This document shows positions 43,019 through 51,591 of a stretch of DNA of 64,000 nucleotides, one piece after another. Under the pieces are notes generated by a model, which had not been told where the DNA came from, searched no databases, and saw only the letters and a list, made by a program, of their open reading frames with translations. The position numbers and the translations under genes were made by a program. The first letter of the stretch is position 1, and every line of letters begins with the position of its first letter. The DNA comes from Sphingobium_A sp965228065 (GTDB lineage: Bacteria > Pseudomonadota > Alphaproteobacteria > Sphingomonadales > Sphingomonadaceae), in contig OZ245788.1 in NCBI GenBank assembly GCA_965228065.1, forward strand, positions 1,612,001 through 1,676,000. Direction: 5' to 3'.

Positions 43019-43666
43019 TTAGGCGGAGCTGCAGAAAGCTCTTCTGGTCCCGTCTTCGATCTGGCAATCGGCGCGATAATTTGTGGCTGTTAGGCGGGCT
43101 GCATCCAATTGTTCCGGCGTATCGATATCGACTTTGAAGCCTGGCCTATCCACCTGTCCGAGCGTTAGCTCGATCGCCATGGCCGCCGCGGTGTGAGCCG
43201 CGAAGCTGTCGGACCCGTATAAAAATGGGACAGCACCAACTCGGCTAAGCAGGAGCGCATTCGTCCCCTTCACCGCCTCATCCGGCGCGATCACAAAATC
43301 CGCCCGCTCTCCCGCCTTTATCATCGCCTCCACATCATCAACCCCAAGCCCCGGCAAATCCGTGCTCAGCACCAGCACCGCCTCACCCGCCGGCACTTCG
43401 CCCGCCCCCTGTGTCAGCGCCGCATTGAGGTCGTTGCCCGTCTCCACCACCGCCCGCGCGCCCGCTGCTTCCGCCAGGTCGCGGACCTCCGCCGATCGGC
43501 TGACCACGATGCAACGCGCCGGGCCGACTGCCTGGCATGCTACGCCGAAGACATGGTCGAAGAAGCGCCGGTTGAGCGCGGTGCGTTCGGCGGGGCCGAG
43601 TACGGTGGCGAGGCGGGTCTTGCCCTCTTCGAAGGGGCGCACGGGGATCAGGATATAGGGGGTCAC
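43019..43666 (-). CDS. cofC: 2-phospho-L-lactate guanylyltransferase (CofC/FbiD)
   Basis: 215-residue nucleotidyltransferase activating phospholactate or phosphoenolpyruvate with GTP for coenzyme F420 synthesis. ILIPVRPFEEGKTRLATVL is the GTP-binding start, LSTDLPGL the metal site, and APDEAVKGTNALLL the substrate region. The last 20 residues (ATNYRADCQIEDGTRRAFCS) look like an unusual extension at the border with the accessory region. ATG 43666 overlaps the cofD stop. Confidence 0.88.
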   Translation of the reverse strand: MTPYILIPVRPFEEGKTRLATVLGPAERTALNRRFFDHVFGVACQAVGPARCIVVSRSAEVRDLAEAAGARAVVETGNDLNAALTQGAGEVPAGEAVLVLSTDLPGLGVDDVEAMIKAGERADFVIAPDEAVKGTNALLLSRVGAVPFLYGSDSFAAHTAAAMAIELTLGQVDRPGFKVDIDTPEQLDAARLTATNYRADCQIEDGTRRAFCSSA

Positions 43667-44595
43667 CCGCGCCGGCCGGGCAGGCTGCGCGCGAAGGCGA
43701 GGGTTTCGGCGGCGAGGCGGCGCTGGTCGTCCGGGTTGCGCATCAGCGTGTCGGTCACCAGCATTGCGGAGGTTGCGCCGTCCGCGTCTGCGCGGTCGAT
43801 CACCAGCCCGTCGAGCAGCCCGTCATATTGCGCGATCACCGCGTCGGGTGTGGTGGCCAGGCCCAGTTCGGCCATGATCTTGGCGGCGGGGCCCTTTACT
43901 GCCTGTCCGCCGATAAAGGGCGAGACCGCGACCACCGGCACTTTCGCCGCCGCGATCGCGTCGCGCAGGCCGGGCAGCGACAGGATTGGCGCGATGCTCA
44001 GGATCGGGTTGGACGGGCAGATGATGATCGCCTCCAGCGCCGGATCGGCGAGCGCGGCGGCGAGGCCGGGGGAGGGCGTCGCACGCTCCGTGCCGTCGAA
44101 GCGGATCGCGTGGAAGCGTGGTCGGCACTGCAGGCGGACGAAATAATCCTGGAAGGGCAGGTCGCCCTGATCGGTCGAGACGATCGAGCGCACCGGCGCG
44201 TCGCTCATCGGCACGATGGCGTGGCGGATGCCGAGCGCGCGGGTCAGCATCGCGGTGACGTCGGACAGGCTGTGGCCGGCGGCCAGAAGTTCGCGGCGGC
44301 GGATATGGGTGGCGAGGTCGCGGTCGCCCAGCTTGAACCATGTCTCCCCGCCCAGCCCGGCCATCGCGTCCATGAACGCCCAGCTCTCGCCCGCGATGCC
44401 CCATCCCTGCACGGGATCGTTGATGCCCGCCAGCGTATAGGCGACGGTGTCGATATCGGGGCAGATCGGCAGGCCGAGATGCTCGAAATCGTCGCCGGTG
44501 TTGACCGCGATCACCAGGTCTTCGGGCGAAAGATTGGCGGCGAGGCCGTTGGCGAGCTTGGCACCGCCGACGCCGCCTGCAAGCGCGAGGATCAT
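43663..44595 (-). CDS. cofD: 2-phospho-L-lactate transferase (CofD/FbiA)
   Basis: 310-residue enzyme that transfers the phospholactyl (or phosphoenolpyruvyl) group to the deazaflavin Fo, forming F420-0 or its dehydro form. It has the family N-terminus ILALAGGVGGAKLANGLA, the Fo-binding VNTGDDFEHLGLPICPDIDTVAYTLAG, and CPSNPILSIAPILSLPG. Middle gene of cofE-cofD-cofC, overlapping both neighbours by ATGA. Confidence 0.94.
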   Translation of the reverse strand: MILALAGGVGGAKLANGLAANLSPEDLVIAVNTGDDFEHLGLPICPDIDTVAYTLAGINDPVQGWGIAGESWAFMDAMAGLGGETWFKLGDRDLATHIRRRELLAAGHSLSDVTAMLTRALGIRHAIVPMSDAPVRSIVSTDQGDLPFQDYFVRLQCRPRFHAIRFDGTERATPSPGLAAALADPALEAIIICPSNPILSIAPILSLPGLRDAIAAAKVPVVAVSPFIGGQAVKGPAAKIMAELGLATTPDAVIAQYDGLLDGLVIDRADADGATSAMLVTDTLMRNPDDQRRLAAETLAFARSLPGRRG

Positions 44596-45377
44596 GGGAA
44601 CAGGTCCATATGGGCGGGGCGGATCAGCTCGGCGGCGCTGCCGTCGCGCCGGGCATGGGGTGAGCCGGGATTGAGGCCGCGGACGATCACGACCGGGCGG
44701 CCCTCATCGCCCTGGCCCATGGCGAGCGAGGCGGCGGCGGCAATCTCGTCGGCCAGGCCGAGTTCGCTGGTCTCCAGCTTGCGGCCGTGCAGATCGGGCA
44801 TGCCGCGCAGATCGAGCAGCCCGGCAATGCCGGCCACGCCGATCGCGGTGCCAGTGGTGCCCATCCGCCAGGCGCGGCCCAGGCTGTCGATGATCAGCAC
44901 CGCGACGTCCGCGCCGGTCTGCGCACGCAATTCGGCGCGCAGCCGCTGGCTCGTGCCGTCGGGATCTACGGGCAAGAGCAACGCGGCGCCGCCGTCGTCC
45001 TGATCGACATTGGACTGGTCGATCCCCGCATTGGCGAGCACCAGCCCCAGCCGGTGGCGCACGATCAGCACGCCGGGGCGTACGCGCATCACTTCGGTCG
45101 CTTCGGACAGGACGAGTTCGACCAGCCGGGGATCCTTGGCGCAGCGCGGCGCCAGTTCGATCGCCTCGGGCGAGGGGGTGACGTCGGCCAGGCGGACCAG
45201 CCGCCCCTCGGCCTTGGAGACGATCTTCTGCGCCAGCACGACGACATCGCCGTCGCGCAGTGCCTCACCCGATGCGGCGATGGCGGCGAGCATCTCGCCC
45301 GTCAGATCGTCGCCGGGGGCGATCATCTTCATGCCGCCGATGGCGAGCAGGGTTAGCGAGGCGGATGCAGAAACCAT
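44592..45377 (-). CDS. cofE: coenzyme F420-0:L-glutamate ligase (CofE)
   Basis: 261-residue GTP-dependent ligase that adds the gamma-glutamate tail to F420-0. Landmarks are LRDGDVVVLAQKIVSKAEG, HRLGLVLANAGIDQSNVD and IIDSLGRAWRMGTTGTAIG. It corresponds to the N-terminal domain of mycobacterial FbiB, without the C-terminal nitroreductase-like domain. First gene of the operon. Confidence 0.93.
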   Translation of the reverse strand: MVSASASLTLLAIGGMKMIAPGDDLTGEMLAAIAASGEALRDGDVVVLAQKIVSKAEGRLVRLADVTPSPEAIELAPRCAKDPRLVELVLSEATEVMRVRPGVLIVRHRLGLVLANAGIDQSNVDQDDGGAALLLPVDPDGTSQRLRAELRAQTGADVAVLIIDSLGRAWRMGTTGTAIGVAGIAGLLDLRGMPDLHGRKLETSELGLADEIAAAASLAMGQGDEGRPVVIVRGLNPGSPHARRDGSAAELIRPAHMDLFP

Positions 45378-45416
45378 GAGTCCCCGTGATGCGGTTGTCT
45401 TGGCCGGTCAAGCCTC

Positions 45417-45560
45417 AGGACCGTCGCCATTCCGCCCATATCGGCCTGCAAGCGGCGCTTTCCCGCGCTTCCGGTGCTCACGTACATCAAGTACGCTGCG
45501 CTCCGGGTCGCGAAAAATCACCCCTTTCGACTCGATCTGAACTGAATGGCGATCGGTCCT
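45417..45560. repeat. 144-bp dyad repeat, family B copy 1
   Basis: Outer arms AGGACCGTCGCCATTC and (reverse) AGGACCGATCGCCATTC enclose a conserved centre GCGCTTCCGGTGCTCACGTA...GTACGCTGCGC. A related element lies at 51590-51730. It fills much of the gap between cofE and the cold-shock gene, and is upstream of cofE. Confidence 0.8.
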
Positions 45561-45765
45561 GACAGGCTGCGTGTCCAACCGCATTTCCAGGGCATCGAGC
45601 GGCAAATCCGGCGCTTCGTTGCAAAATCGCGCAATCCGGCCTATATCGTCCGGGCTAACGTCGCCTGCGACGAATTTGATGCCTCGGCTGATCCTTCCTC
45701 TCCACGCTACTTGCTCTGCCGGCCTCTTGCCTGCGGGAAACATGTTTACGTGAAAGGAAATCATC

Positions 45766-45972
45766 ATGCCGATCGGTACCGTCAAATTCTTCAACACCGA
45801 CAAGGGCTATGGTTTCATAGCCAATGAAGACGGCTCGGGCGACAGCTTCGTGCACATCACCGCGGTCGAGCGCGCCGGCATGGCGACGCTCAACAAGGAT
45901 CAGCGCGTGAGCTACGAGCTGGAAACCGACCGTCGCGGGAAGATCTCTGCAGTCAATCTGCAGCAGGCCTGA
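45766..45972 (+). CDS. cold-shock domain protein
   Basis: 68-residue single-domain nucleic-acid-binding protein of the CspA family. RNP1 is KGYGFIA (residues 14-20) and RNP2 is SFVHITA; the aromatic binding face is partly conserved. AAAGGAAATCATC precedes ATG 45766. The 5' untranslated region is likely long, as for many csp genes, but no structure was assigned. Confidence 0.95.
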   Translation: MPIGTVKFFNTDKGYGFIANEDGSGDSFVHITAVERAGMATLNKDQRVSYELETDRRGKISAVNLQQA

Positions 45973-46184
45973 CCCCATCGGACACGCCGGGCCGGCGGGA
46001 TCGTTCGCGAATCCGCCGGTCCTGCACCGTCCGATCCGCGCCATCGCATCGGTGGCGCGCGATCGCGGATCCCCCTGTGCCCGCGCACGCTGCGCGGTGC
46101 CGGATCCCGCATCGCCAGAAATCTCGCGGCGCCATTCGGCGGGCGCCGCACCGGATCGTTGCCAGAACGATCGATCGATCCCGC

Positions 46185-46250
46185 CCTGTCGGCGGCCTGC
46201 CCGACATAGCGCTCAAACCTGTCGGCGATTTGCCCGACACAGCGCTCAAC
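46185..46250. promoter_or_regulatory. 33-bp tandem repeat, each with a TGTCGG-N8-CCGACA dyad
   Basis: Two adjacent 33-base copies (46185-46217, 46218-46250). Each holds TGTCGG facing CCGACA, separated by 8 bases, then AGCGCTCAA. They end 14 bases before the 46265 start, where they could act as twin operators or a 5'-UTR structure. Confidence 0.6.
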
Positions 46251-46264
46251 AATGGAGTGAGACG

Positions 46265-46456
46265 ATGTCAGCCACCGCCGATTTCTATCTTCAGCGTGCC
46301 GATGAATGCGCGCGCGATGCCGCCAACACCAATCTCGACAATGTCCGCGATCGCTGTCAGCGGTCCGAAGCGGCATGGCGGGAAATGGCCAACCGGCTGC
46401 TCCACACCGATTCCCTGCGCGCCCGGCGCGAAGCGGACCGCGCCGCCGAGGCCTGA
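46265..46456 (+). CDS. small hypothetical protein
   Basis: 63 residues, helical and charged (DFYLQRADECARDAANTNLD, then RDRCQRSEAAWREMANRLL). Similar short proteins are scattered through sphingomonads and their function is unknown. GGAGTGAGACG precedes ATG 46265. A longer frame from 46052 is GC-driven and unlikely to be coding. Confidence 0.75.
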   Translation: MSATADFYLQRADECARDAANTNLDNVRDRCQRSEAAWREMANRLLHTDSLRARREADRAAEA

Positions 46457-46470
46457 CTCGCGTTGATTTG

Positions 46471-46494
46471 AGAAAGCGCGAAAGGGCGCTTTCT
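46471..46494 (+). terminator. hairpin after the 46265-46456 gene
   Basis: AGAAAGCGC and GCGCTTTCT form a perfect 9-bp stem with loop GAAAGG, 15 bases after the stop. No clear U-tract. Confidence 0.55.
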
Positions 46495-46503
46495 GGCGGT
46501 ACC

Positions 46504-46572
46504 GGCCCGCTCCCCCGCCCAACCGCCCGATCCAGTATGATCCTGTCGGGTGGTTGGACGAGGAAGCGGGCC
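46504..46572. repeat. 69-bp interrupted palindrome upstream of fixL
   Basis: GGCCCGCT...AGCGGGCC outer arms and CAACCGCCCGA...TCGGGTGGTTG inner arms (one mismatch) around a 15-base centre. It ends 81 bases before the FixL start, and could be a repeat element or an upstream regulatory dyad. Confidence 0.65.
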
Positions 46573-46653
46573 GATCCCGAACGCCTCGAACGAATTCCGG
46601 CGCACGCGCGAAGCGCTTGCCGCGCCATCGGATCGCCGCGATAGGATGTGGGG

Positions 46654-47796
46654 ATGATCCCTTCCGATCCGGACATGTCGGCGATCCATGCCAGCGAAGC
46701 GCTGTTGCGCTCGATCCTGGCGACCGTTCCCGATGCGATGATCGTCATCGACGAAGCCGGTTCGATCATCTTCTTCAGCGCCGCGGCCGAGCGCATGTTC
46801 GGCTATGCTAGCGACGAGATATTGGGCGAGAATGTCAGCGCGCTGATGCCCTCGCCCGATCGCGAACGTCATGATTCCTATCTGCGCCGCTATCTCGACA
46901 CCAGCGTGCCGCGGATCATCGGCATCGGCCGGATCACCATCGGCCGTCGCCGCAATGGCGAGACGTTTCCGATGGATCTGTCGATCGGCGAGGCGCGCAC
47001 CGAACATAGCCGCGTCTTCACCGGCTTCGTCCGCGATCTGACCGAGCGGCAGGAAACCCAGGTCCGGCTGGAGGAACTGCAGAACGAACTCGCCCATGTC
47101 TCGCGCGTCAGTGCGATGGGCACGATGGCGTCGTCGCTCGCGCATGAACTCAACCAGCCGCTGACCGCGGTCGCCAATTATGTCGAGGCCGCCAACGATC
47201 TGCTCGCCGATCCCACCGCGGAGAATGTCGCGATCGTGCGCGAGGCGCTGAGCGATGCGGCGAAGCAATCGGTGCGCGCGGGGCAGATCGTGCGCGGCCT
47301 GCGCGATTTCATCGGCCGCGGCGACAGCGAGAAGCGCGTCGAAAGCCTGAACCGGCTGGTGAACGAGGCCAATGCGCTGGCGCTGCTCGGCGCGCGCGAA
47401 CTCGGCATCGATGTGGAATTGCGGCTGGATCCGTCGGTGGACCGCGTGTTCGTCGATGCGGTGCCCGTGCAGCAGGTGCTGGTCAATCTGATCCGCAATG
47501 CGGTGGAGGCGATGGCCGACAGCCCGGTGAAGCGGCTCACCATCCGGTCGGCCGCGGCCGGAGCCATGGTGCGCGTCAGCGTGGCGGATAGCGGGCCGGG
47601 GCTCGACGCGGAGGTTGCCGATCGGCTTTTCGAACCGTTCGTCAGCAGCAAGGCGGGGGGCATGGGGCTCGGCCTGTCGATCTGCCAGACCATTATCGAG
47701 GGGCAGGGCGGCACGATCGGCGCCGAATCCGGGGTTGACGGCGGCACCCTGTTCTTCTTCACGCTGATCAGGGCAGATGACGGGGCGCTGGAATGA
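46654..47796 (+). CDS. fixL: oxygen-sensing PAS histidine kinase, FixL-like
   Basis: 380 residues, no membrane segment. A PAS domain (about 15-130) carries the FixL heme pocket: RHDSYLRRY gives the proximal His at residue 73 (His200 in Bradyrhizobium FixL) and Arg 79 (Arg206), and IIGIGR ends in Arg 93 (Arg220, contacts bound O2). His214 of the reference is Arg 87 here. The kinase core follows: LAHELNQPL (phospho-His 164), VLVNLIRNAVEAM (N box) and GMGLGLSIC (G2 box). ATG 46654 is chosen because AGGA sits 7 bases upstream. The stop overlaps fixJ. Confidence 0.9.
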   Translation: MIPSDPDMSAIHASEALLRSILATVPDAMIVIDEAGSIIFFSAAAERMFGYASDEILGENVSALMPSPDRERHDSYLRRYLDTSVPRIIGIGRITIGRRRNGETFPMDLSIGEARTEHSRVFTGFVRDLTERQETQVRLEELQNELAHVSRVSAMGTMASSLAHELNQPLTAVANYVEAANDLLADPTAENVAIVREALSDAAKQSVRAGQIVRGLRDFIGRGDSEKRVESLNRLVNEANALALLGARELGIDVELRLDPSVDRVFVDAVPVQQVLVNLIRNAVEAMADSPVKRLTIRSAAAGAMVRVSVADSGPGLDAEVADRLFEPFVSSKAGGMGLGLSICQTIIEGQGGTIGAESGVDGGTLFFFTLIRADDGALE

Positions 47797-48458
47797 CGGG
47801 ACGGCTGGTCTACATTGTCGACGACGACGAAGCGGTGCGGCGCTCGGCCGCCTTCATGTTGAAGACCGCGGGTTTTACCGTCGACAGCTTCGAATCGGGT
47901 GTCGATTTCCTCAAGGCGGCGGGATCGCTCGATCCGGGCTGCGTGCTGCTGGACGTGCGCATGCCGGTGATGGACGGGCTCGAGGTGCAGCGCGCGCTGA
48001 AGGAACGTGGCATCACCATGCCCGTCGTCGTGTTGACCGGCCATGGCGACGTGACCGTGGCGGTCACCGCGATGAAGGCCGGCGCGATCGATTTCATCGA
48101 GAAGCCCTTCGAAAAGGCGGTACTGATGACCGCGATCGGCGAAGCGCACGCGCAGCTCGATCAGGCTAGCCGGCGCACCGCGCGCGCGGCAGAGGCCAGC
48201 GTGCAGCTCAATGCGCTCACCCCGCGCGAATATGACGTGTTGCAGGGGCTGGTGCGCGGCCATCCCAACAAGACCATCGCCTATGATCTCGGCATCAGCG
48301 CCCGCACCGTCGAAATCCACCGCGCCAATCTGATGGTGAAGCTGGGCGTCCACAGCCTGTCGGCGGCACTGCGCATCGCCTTTGCCGCCGGGCTGGGCGA
48401 CGCGGCATCGCATCCGGGTGGTGAAACCGACGCCGATCGGTCTGCGGCCGAGGACTGA
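47793..48458 (+). CDS. fixJ: FixJ-family two-component response regulator
   Basis: 221 residues. The receiver domain has the acidic pocket YIVDDDEA and phospho-acceptor Asp 54 in LLDVRMPVMDG; Lys of EKPF completes it. The C-terminal LuxR-type HTH starts near 135 (LTPREYDVLQGLVRGHPNKTIA, then ISARTVEIHRANLMVKLGV). ATG overlaps the kinase stop. Expected to activate oxygen-responsive genes; no fixK or oxidase genes are in this window. Confidence 0.93.
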   Translation: MTGRLVYIVDDDEAVRRSAAFMLKTAGFTVDSFESGVDFLKAAGSLDPGCVLLDVRMPVMDGLEVQRALKERGITMPVVVLTGHGDVTVAVTAMKAGAIDFIEKPFEKAVLMTAIGEAHAQLDQASRRTARAAEASVQLNALTPREYDVLQGLVRGHPNKTIAYDLGISARTVEIHRANLMVKLGVHSLSAALRIAFAAGLGDAASHPGGETDADRSAAED

Positions 48459-48461
48459 GCC

Positions 48462-49847
48462 TCAATCGCCAGCAAAGCTGAACGGCGAGATTCCGCGTTC
48501 GCGTTCGTTGATCAGCAAGGTCCGCCCCGCCGGTGGATGCGCGCGTTGCGGGCAATCGGCGCGGGTGCAGCGGCGACAACCCAGCCCGATCGGCGTTGCC
48601 GGCCCGTCCTTCAGGTCGATGCCCGTCGCGGCGGCGAGCGGCGTCGCCAGCGCGGCATCCAGCCCCAGCCCGATCGCGAATTCGGCGGCGACCGCGCCGA
48701 AGCGGCGGCCCTGTGGCTGGACGGTGCGCGCGATCGTGAACCAGCGGCTGTCATCCTCCAGCGTGACGAGGTGGCGCACCAGCCGGCCCGGCCGGTCGAA
48801 TGCCGCGTGCAGCCGCCAGAGCGGGCAGCGCACCGGGCTTTCGGCCAGTGCCGATCCGCTGGCGCCGGCATAGAGTTTCGATGCCTGGCCGGCGCGGTCG
48901 ATCCTGATCATGAAAAATGGCAGGCCGCGCGCGCCGACGCGCTGCAGCGTGGTCAGCCGGTGCGCGACCTGTTCGAACCCCGCGCCGAAGCGGCGCTGGA
49001 GCAGTTCGACATCGTAACCCGTCGCCTCGCAGGCCCGCAGGAACCGGGCATAGGGCATCATCAGCGCGGCCGCGAAATAACCGAGCAGATGGCGACGATA
49101 GAGCCGCTCGCTTGCGCGTTCGGCAAAGCCCGCGCCGCGCACCAGCGCATCCACTTCGTCGCGCGCGTCGATCTGGGCGAGCTGGAACGCGACGGCAAAG
49201 GTGCGCGATGCGGTGTCCAGCGTTTCGGACAGCTGCAATTGCCGGGCATGCAGATCCAGCCGGCGCAAAGTATCGGGCATCACATCGACCGGCAGGATGC
49301 GGATGGCCAGTTGATGCCGGGTGCGCAGCCGTTCCGCGATCGCGCCGTACAGATCGCCCGCGCCCAGCCGCAATTCGTCGGCCAGCGCCTCGGCCTGCGC
49401 ATCCAGATCGGGGAAATGGTTGCGCCAGCGCTCGATCTCGCGTCGTACTTCCGAAATACCGTCATCTTCCGGCACCGAAACGCCGCCCGCGCGCAAGGCG
49501 TCGAAGGCGCGCGCAAAGGCCTCGGCACCACCCGGTGCGCCGGCCAGCCAGTCGGCCAGTTCGGTGCGGTCGATCTCCAGATCGGCGAACATCGGATCGG
49601 CGAGCCGCCGGCGGATCGCTTCGGTGCCACCGCCTGGTTCTCCGGCGGCCAGCGCACGCGGATCGAAATCGAAGCGCTCGGCCAGTCGCAGCATCAGCGC
49701 CGCGGTCAGCGGGCGCTGGTTGCGTTCGACCAGGTTGAGATAGCTCGGCGAAATCTCCAGCGCATCGGCCATCGCCGCCTGAGTCATCCCCTGGGCGCGC
49801 CGCACGCGCTTCACCGCATGCCCGGCAAACAGCTTGGTTTCGGCCAT
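48462..49847 (-). CDS. ScfR/RamB-type HTH regulator with IrrE-like and DUF2083 domains
   Basis: 461 residues. The N-terminal XRE HTH (GMTQAAMADALEISPSYLNLVERNQRPL) is followed by an ImmA/IrrE-like region, here with FAVAFQLAQ rather than an intact HExxH, and a C-terminal DUF2083 domain with clustered cysteines (GLGCRRCTRADCPQRA). This layout matches short-chain fatty acyl regulators such as RamB, which control glyoxylate and methylcitrate genes. It is divergent from aceA. Start ATG 49847; ATG 49868 upstream is possible but lies in an operator-like dyad. Confidence 0.9.
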   Translation of the reverse strand: MAETKLFAGHAVKRVRRAQGMTQAAMADALEISPSYLNLVERNQRPLTAALMLRLAERFDFDPRALAAGEPGGGTEAIRRRLADPMFADLEIDRTELADWLAGAPGGAEAFARAFDALRAGGVSVPEDDGISEVRREIERWRNHFPDLDAQAEALADELRLGAGDLYGAIAERLRTRHQLAIRILPVDVMPDTLRRLDLHARQLQLSETLDTASRTFAVAFQLAQIDARDEVDALVRGAGFAERASERLYRRHLLGYFAAALMMPYARFLRACEATGYDVELLQRRFGAGFEQVAHRLTTLQRVGARGLPFFMIRIDRAGQASKLYAGASGSALAESPVRCPLWRLHAAFDRPGRLVRHLVTLEDDSRWFTIARTVQPQGRRFGAVAAEFAIGLGLDAALATPLAAATGIDLKDGPATPIGLGCRRCTRADCPQRAHPPAGRTLLINERERGISPFSFAGD

Positions 49848-49854
49848 GCGCTGT

Positions 49855-49874
49855 CTTGTCAATTTCATGACAAG
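49855..49874. promoter_or_regulatory. operator-like dyad between the regulator and aceA
   Basis: CTTGTCA and TGACAAG are perfect 7-base arms with a 6-base centre, just upstream of the regulator start at 49847 and overlapping the alternative ATG 49868. A further half-like ACAAGAT follows at 49878. Probable autoregulatory site (inference). Confidence 0.5.
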
Positions 49875-49989
49875 ATTACAAGATATTTACAGGGTTCGGC
49901 GACATTCGCACACGAAACTTTACAATCCTGAGTCGCGCCGGGGCGTGACGTGGCGCATCAGACGGGCATCCGAATGAAAGGCCCCGTCA

Positions 49990-51591
49990 ATGTCGTACCA
50001 GGATCATATCGCGCAGACCGACCAGCTCATCCGTTCGAAGAGCGGCACATGGGATGGGATCAGCGCGGAAGCGGTTGCACGCATGCGTCTGCAGAACCGG
50101 TTCCAGACCGGGCTCGACATTGCGCGCTACACCGCGAAGATCATGCGCGACGACATGGCCGCCTATGACGCCGATCCCGCGAGCTACACCCAGTCGCTGG
50201 GCTGCTGGCACGGCTTTATCGGCCAGCAGAAGATGATCTCGATCAAGAAGCATTTCGGGACCACCAAGGGCAAATATCTCTATCTGTCCGGCTGGATGGT
50301 CGCCGCCTTGCGCTCCGAATTCGGCCCGCTGCCCGATCAGTCGATGCACGAGAAGACCAGCGTTCCCGCGCTGATCGAGGAACTCTACACCTTCCTGCGC
50401 CAGGCCGATGCGCGCGAGCTGGGCGGCCTGTTCCGCGACGTCGATGCGGCGCGCGATGCCGGCGATGCAGCCCGCGAAAAGGAACTGCTCGCCAAGATCG
50501 AGGGCTTCCAGACGCACGTCGTGCCGATCATCGCCGATATCGATGCCGGCTTCGGCAATGCCGAGGCGACCTATCTGCTCGCCAAGAAGATGATCGAGGC
50601 AGGCGCCTGCGCGCTGCAGATCGAGAATCAGGTCTCCGACGAGAAGCAGTGCGGCCACCAGGACGGCAAGGTGACCGTGCCGCACGAGGATTTTCTCGCG
50701 AAGGTCCGCGCCTGCCGCTACGCCTTCCTCGAGCTGGGCGTTGAGGATGGCATCATCGTCACGCGCACCGACTCGCTCGGCGCCGGCCTGACCAAGCAGA
50801 TCGCGGTGAGCAACGAACCCGGCGATCTCGGCGATCTCTATAATTCGTTCCTCGATTGCGAGGAGATCGATCCGGCCACCGCGCGCAACGGCGACGTGAT
50901 CCTGAACCGCGACGGCAAGCTGCTGCGTCCCAAGCGTCTGCCCAGCAACCTGTTCCAGTTCCGCGCCGGCACCGGCGAAGATCGCTGCGTACTGGATAGC
51001 ATCACTTCGCTGCAGAACGGCGCCGACCTGTTGTGGATCGAGACCGAGAAGCCGCATATCGAACAGATCGCGGGTATGGTCGATCGCATCCGCGAGGCCG
51101 TTCCCAACGCCAAGCTGGTCTATAACAATTCGCCCTCGTTCAACTGGACGCTCAATTTCCGCCAGCAGGTGTTCGACGCCTGGAACGCGGACGGCAAGGA
51201 CGTGTCGGGTTACGACCGCGCGAACCTGATGAGCGCCAGCTATGACGAGACCGATCTGGCCGCCGAAGCCGATGAGCGCATCCGCACCTTCCAGCGCGAT
51301 TCCGCGAAGCGCGCCGGCATCTTCCATCACCTGATCACGCTGCCGACCTATCACACGGCCGCACTCAGCACCGACAATCTCGCCAAGGAATATTTCGGCG
51401 AGCAGGGCATGCTCGGCTACGTCGCCGGCGTGCAGCGCAAGGAGATCCGCCAGGGCATCGCCTGCGTGAAGCACCAGAACATGTCGGGCTCCGACATCGG
51501 CGACGACCACAAGGAATATTTCGCCGGCGAAGCGGCCCTGAAAGCGGGCGGTAAAGATAACACCATGAACCAGTTCAGCGAGGCCGCCTAG
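49990..51591 (+). CDS. aceA: isocitrate lyase
   Basis: 533-residue glyoxylate-shunt enzyme splitting isocitrate into glyoxylate and succinate, needed for growth on acetate or fatty acids. The TIM barrel has IIADIDAGFGNAEATYLLAKKMIEAG (metal Asp) and the catalytic loop EKQCGH at about residues 217-222, a KKCGH variant seen in the longer Pseudomonas-type enzymes. Malate synthase is not adjacent. Likely controlled by the divergent ScfR-type regulator. Confidence 0.97.
   Translation: MSYQDHIAQTDQLIRSKSGTWDGISAEAVARMRLQNRFQTGLDIARYTAKIMRDDMAAYDADPASYTQSLGCWHGFIGQQKMISIKKHFGTTKGKYLYLSGWMVAALRSEFGPLPDQSMHEKTSVPALIEELYTFLRQADARELGGLFRDVDAARDAGDAAREKELLAKIEGFQTHVVPIIADIDAGFGNAEATYLLAKKMIEAGACALQIENQVSDEKQCGHQDGKVTVPHEDFLAKVRACRYAFLELGVEDGIIVTRTDSLGAGLTKQIAVSNEPGDLGDLYNSFLDCEEIDPATARNGDVILNRDGKLLRPKRLPSNLFQFRAGTGEDRCVLDSITSLQNGADLLWIETEKPHIEQIAGMVDRIREAVPNAKLVYNNSPSFNWTLNFRQQVFDAWNADGKDVSGYDRANLMSASYDETDLAAEADERIRTFQRDSAKRAGIFHHLITLPTYHTAALSTDNLAKEYFGEQGMLGYVAGVQRKEIRQGIACVKHQNMSGSDIGDDHKEYFAGEAALKAGGKDNTMNQFSEAA

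Noticed and set aside
42828..43022. 64-codon rightward frame at the right end of the accessory region
   Set aside because: Starts without a ribosome site and shows no domain; it overlaps the cofC end.
45408..45803. 131-codon leftward frame over the family B repeat
   Set aside because: It runs through the dyad repeat and into the cold-shock gene on the opposite strand; no coding signal.
46185..46250. CRISPR-like array
   Set aside because: Only two abutting 33-bp copies with no spacers and no cas genes.
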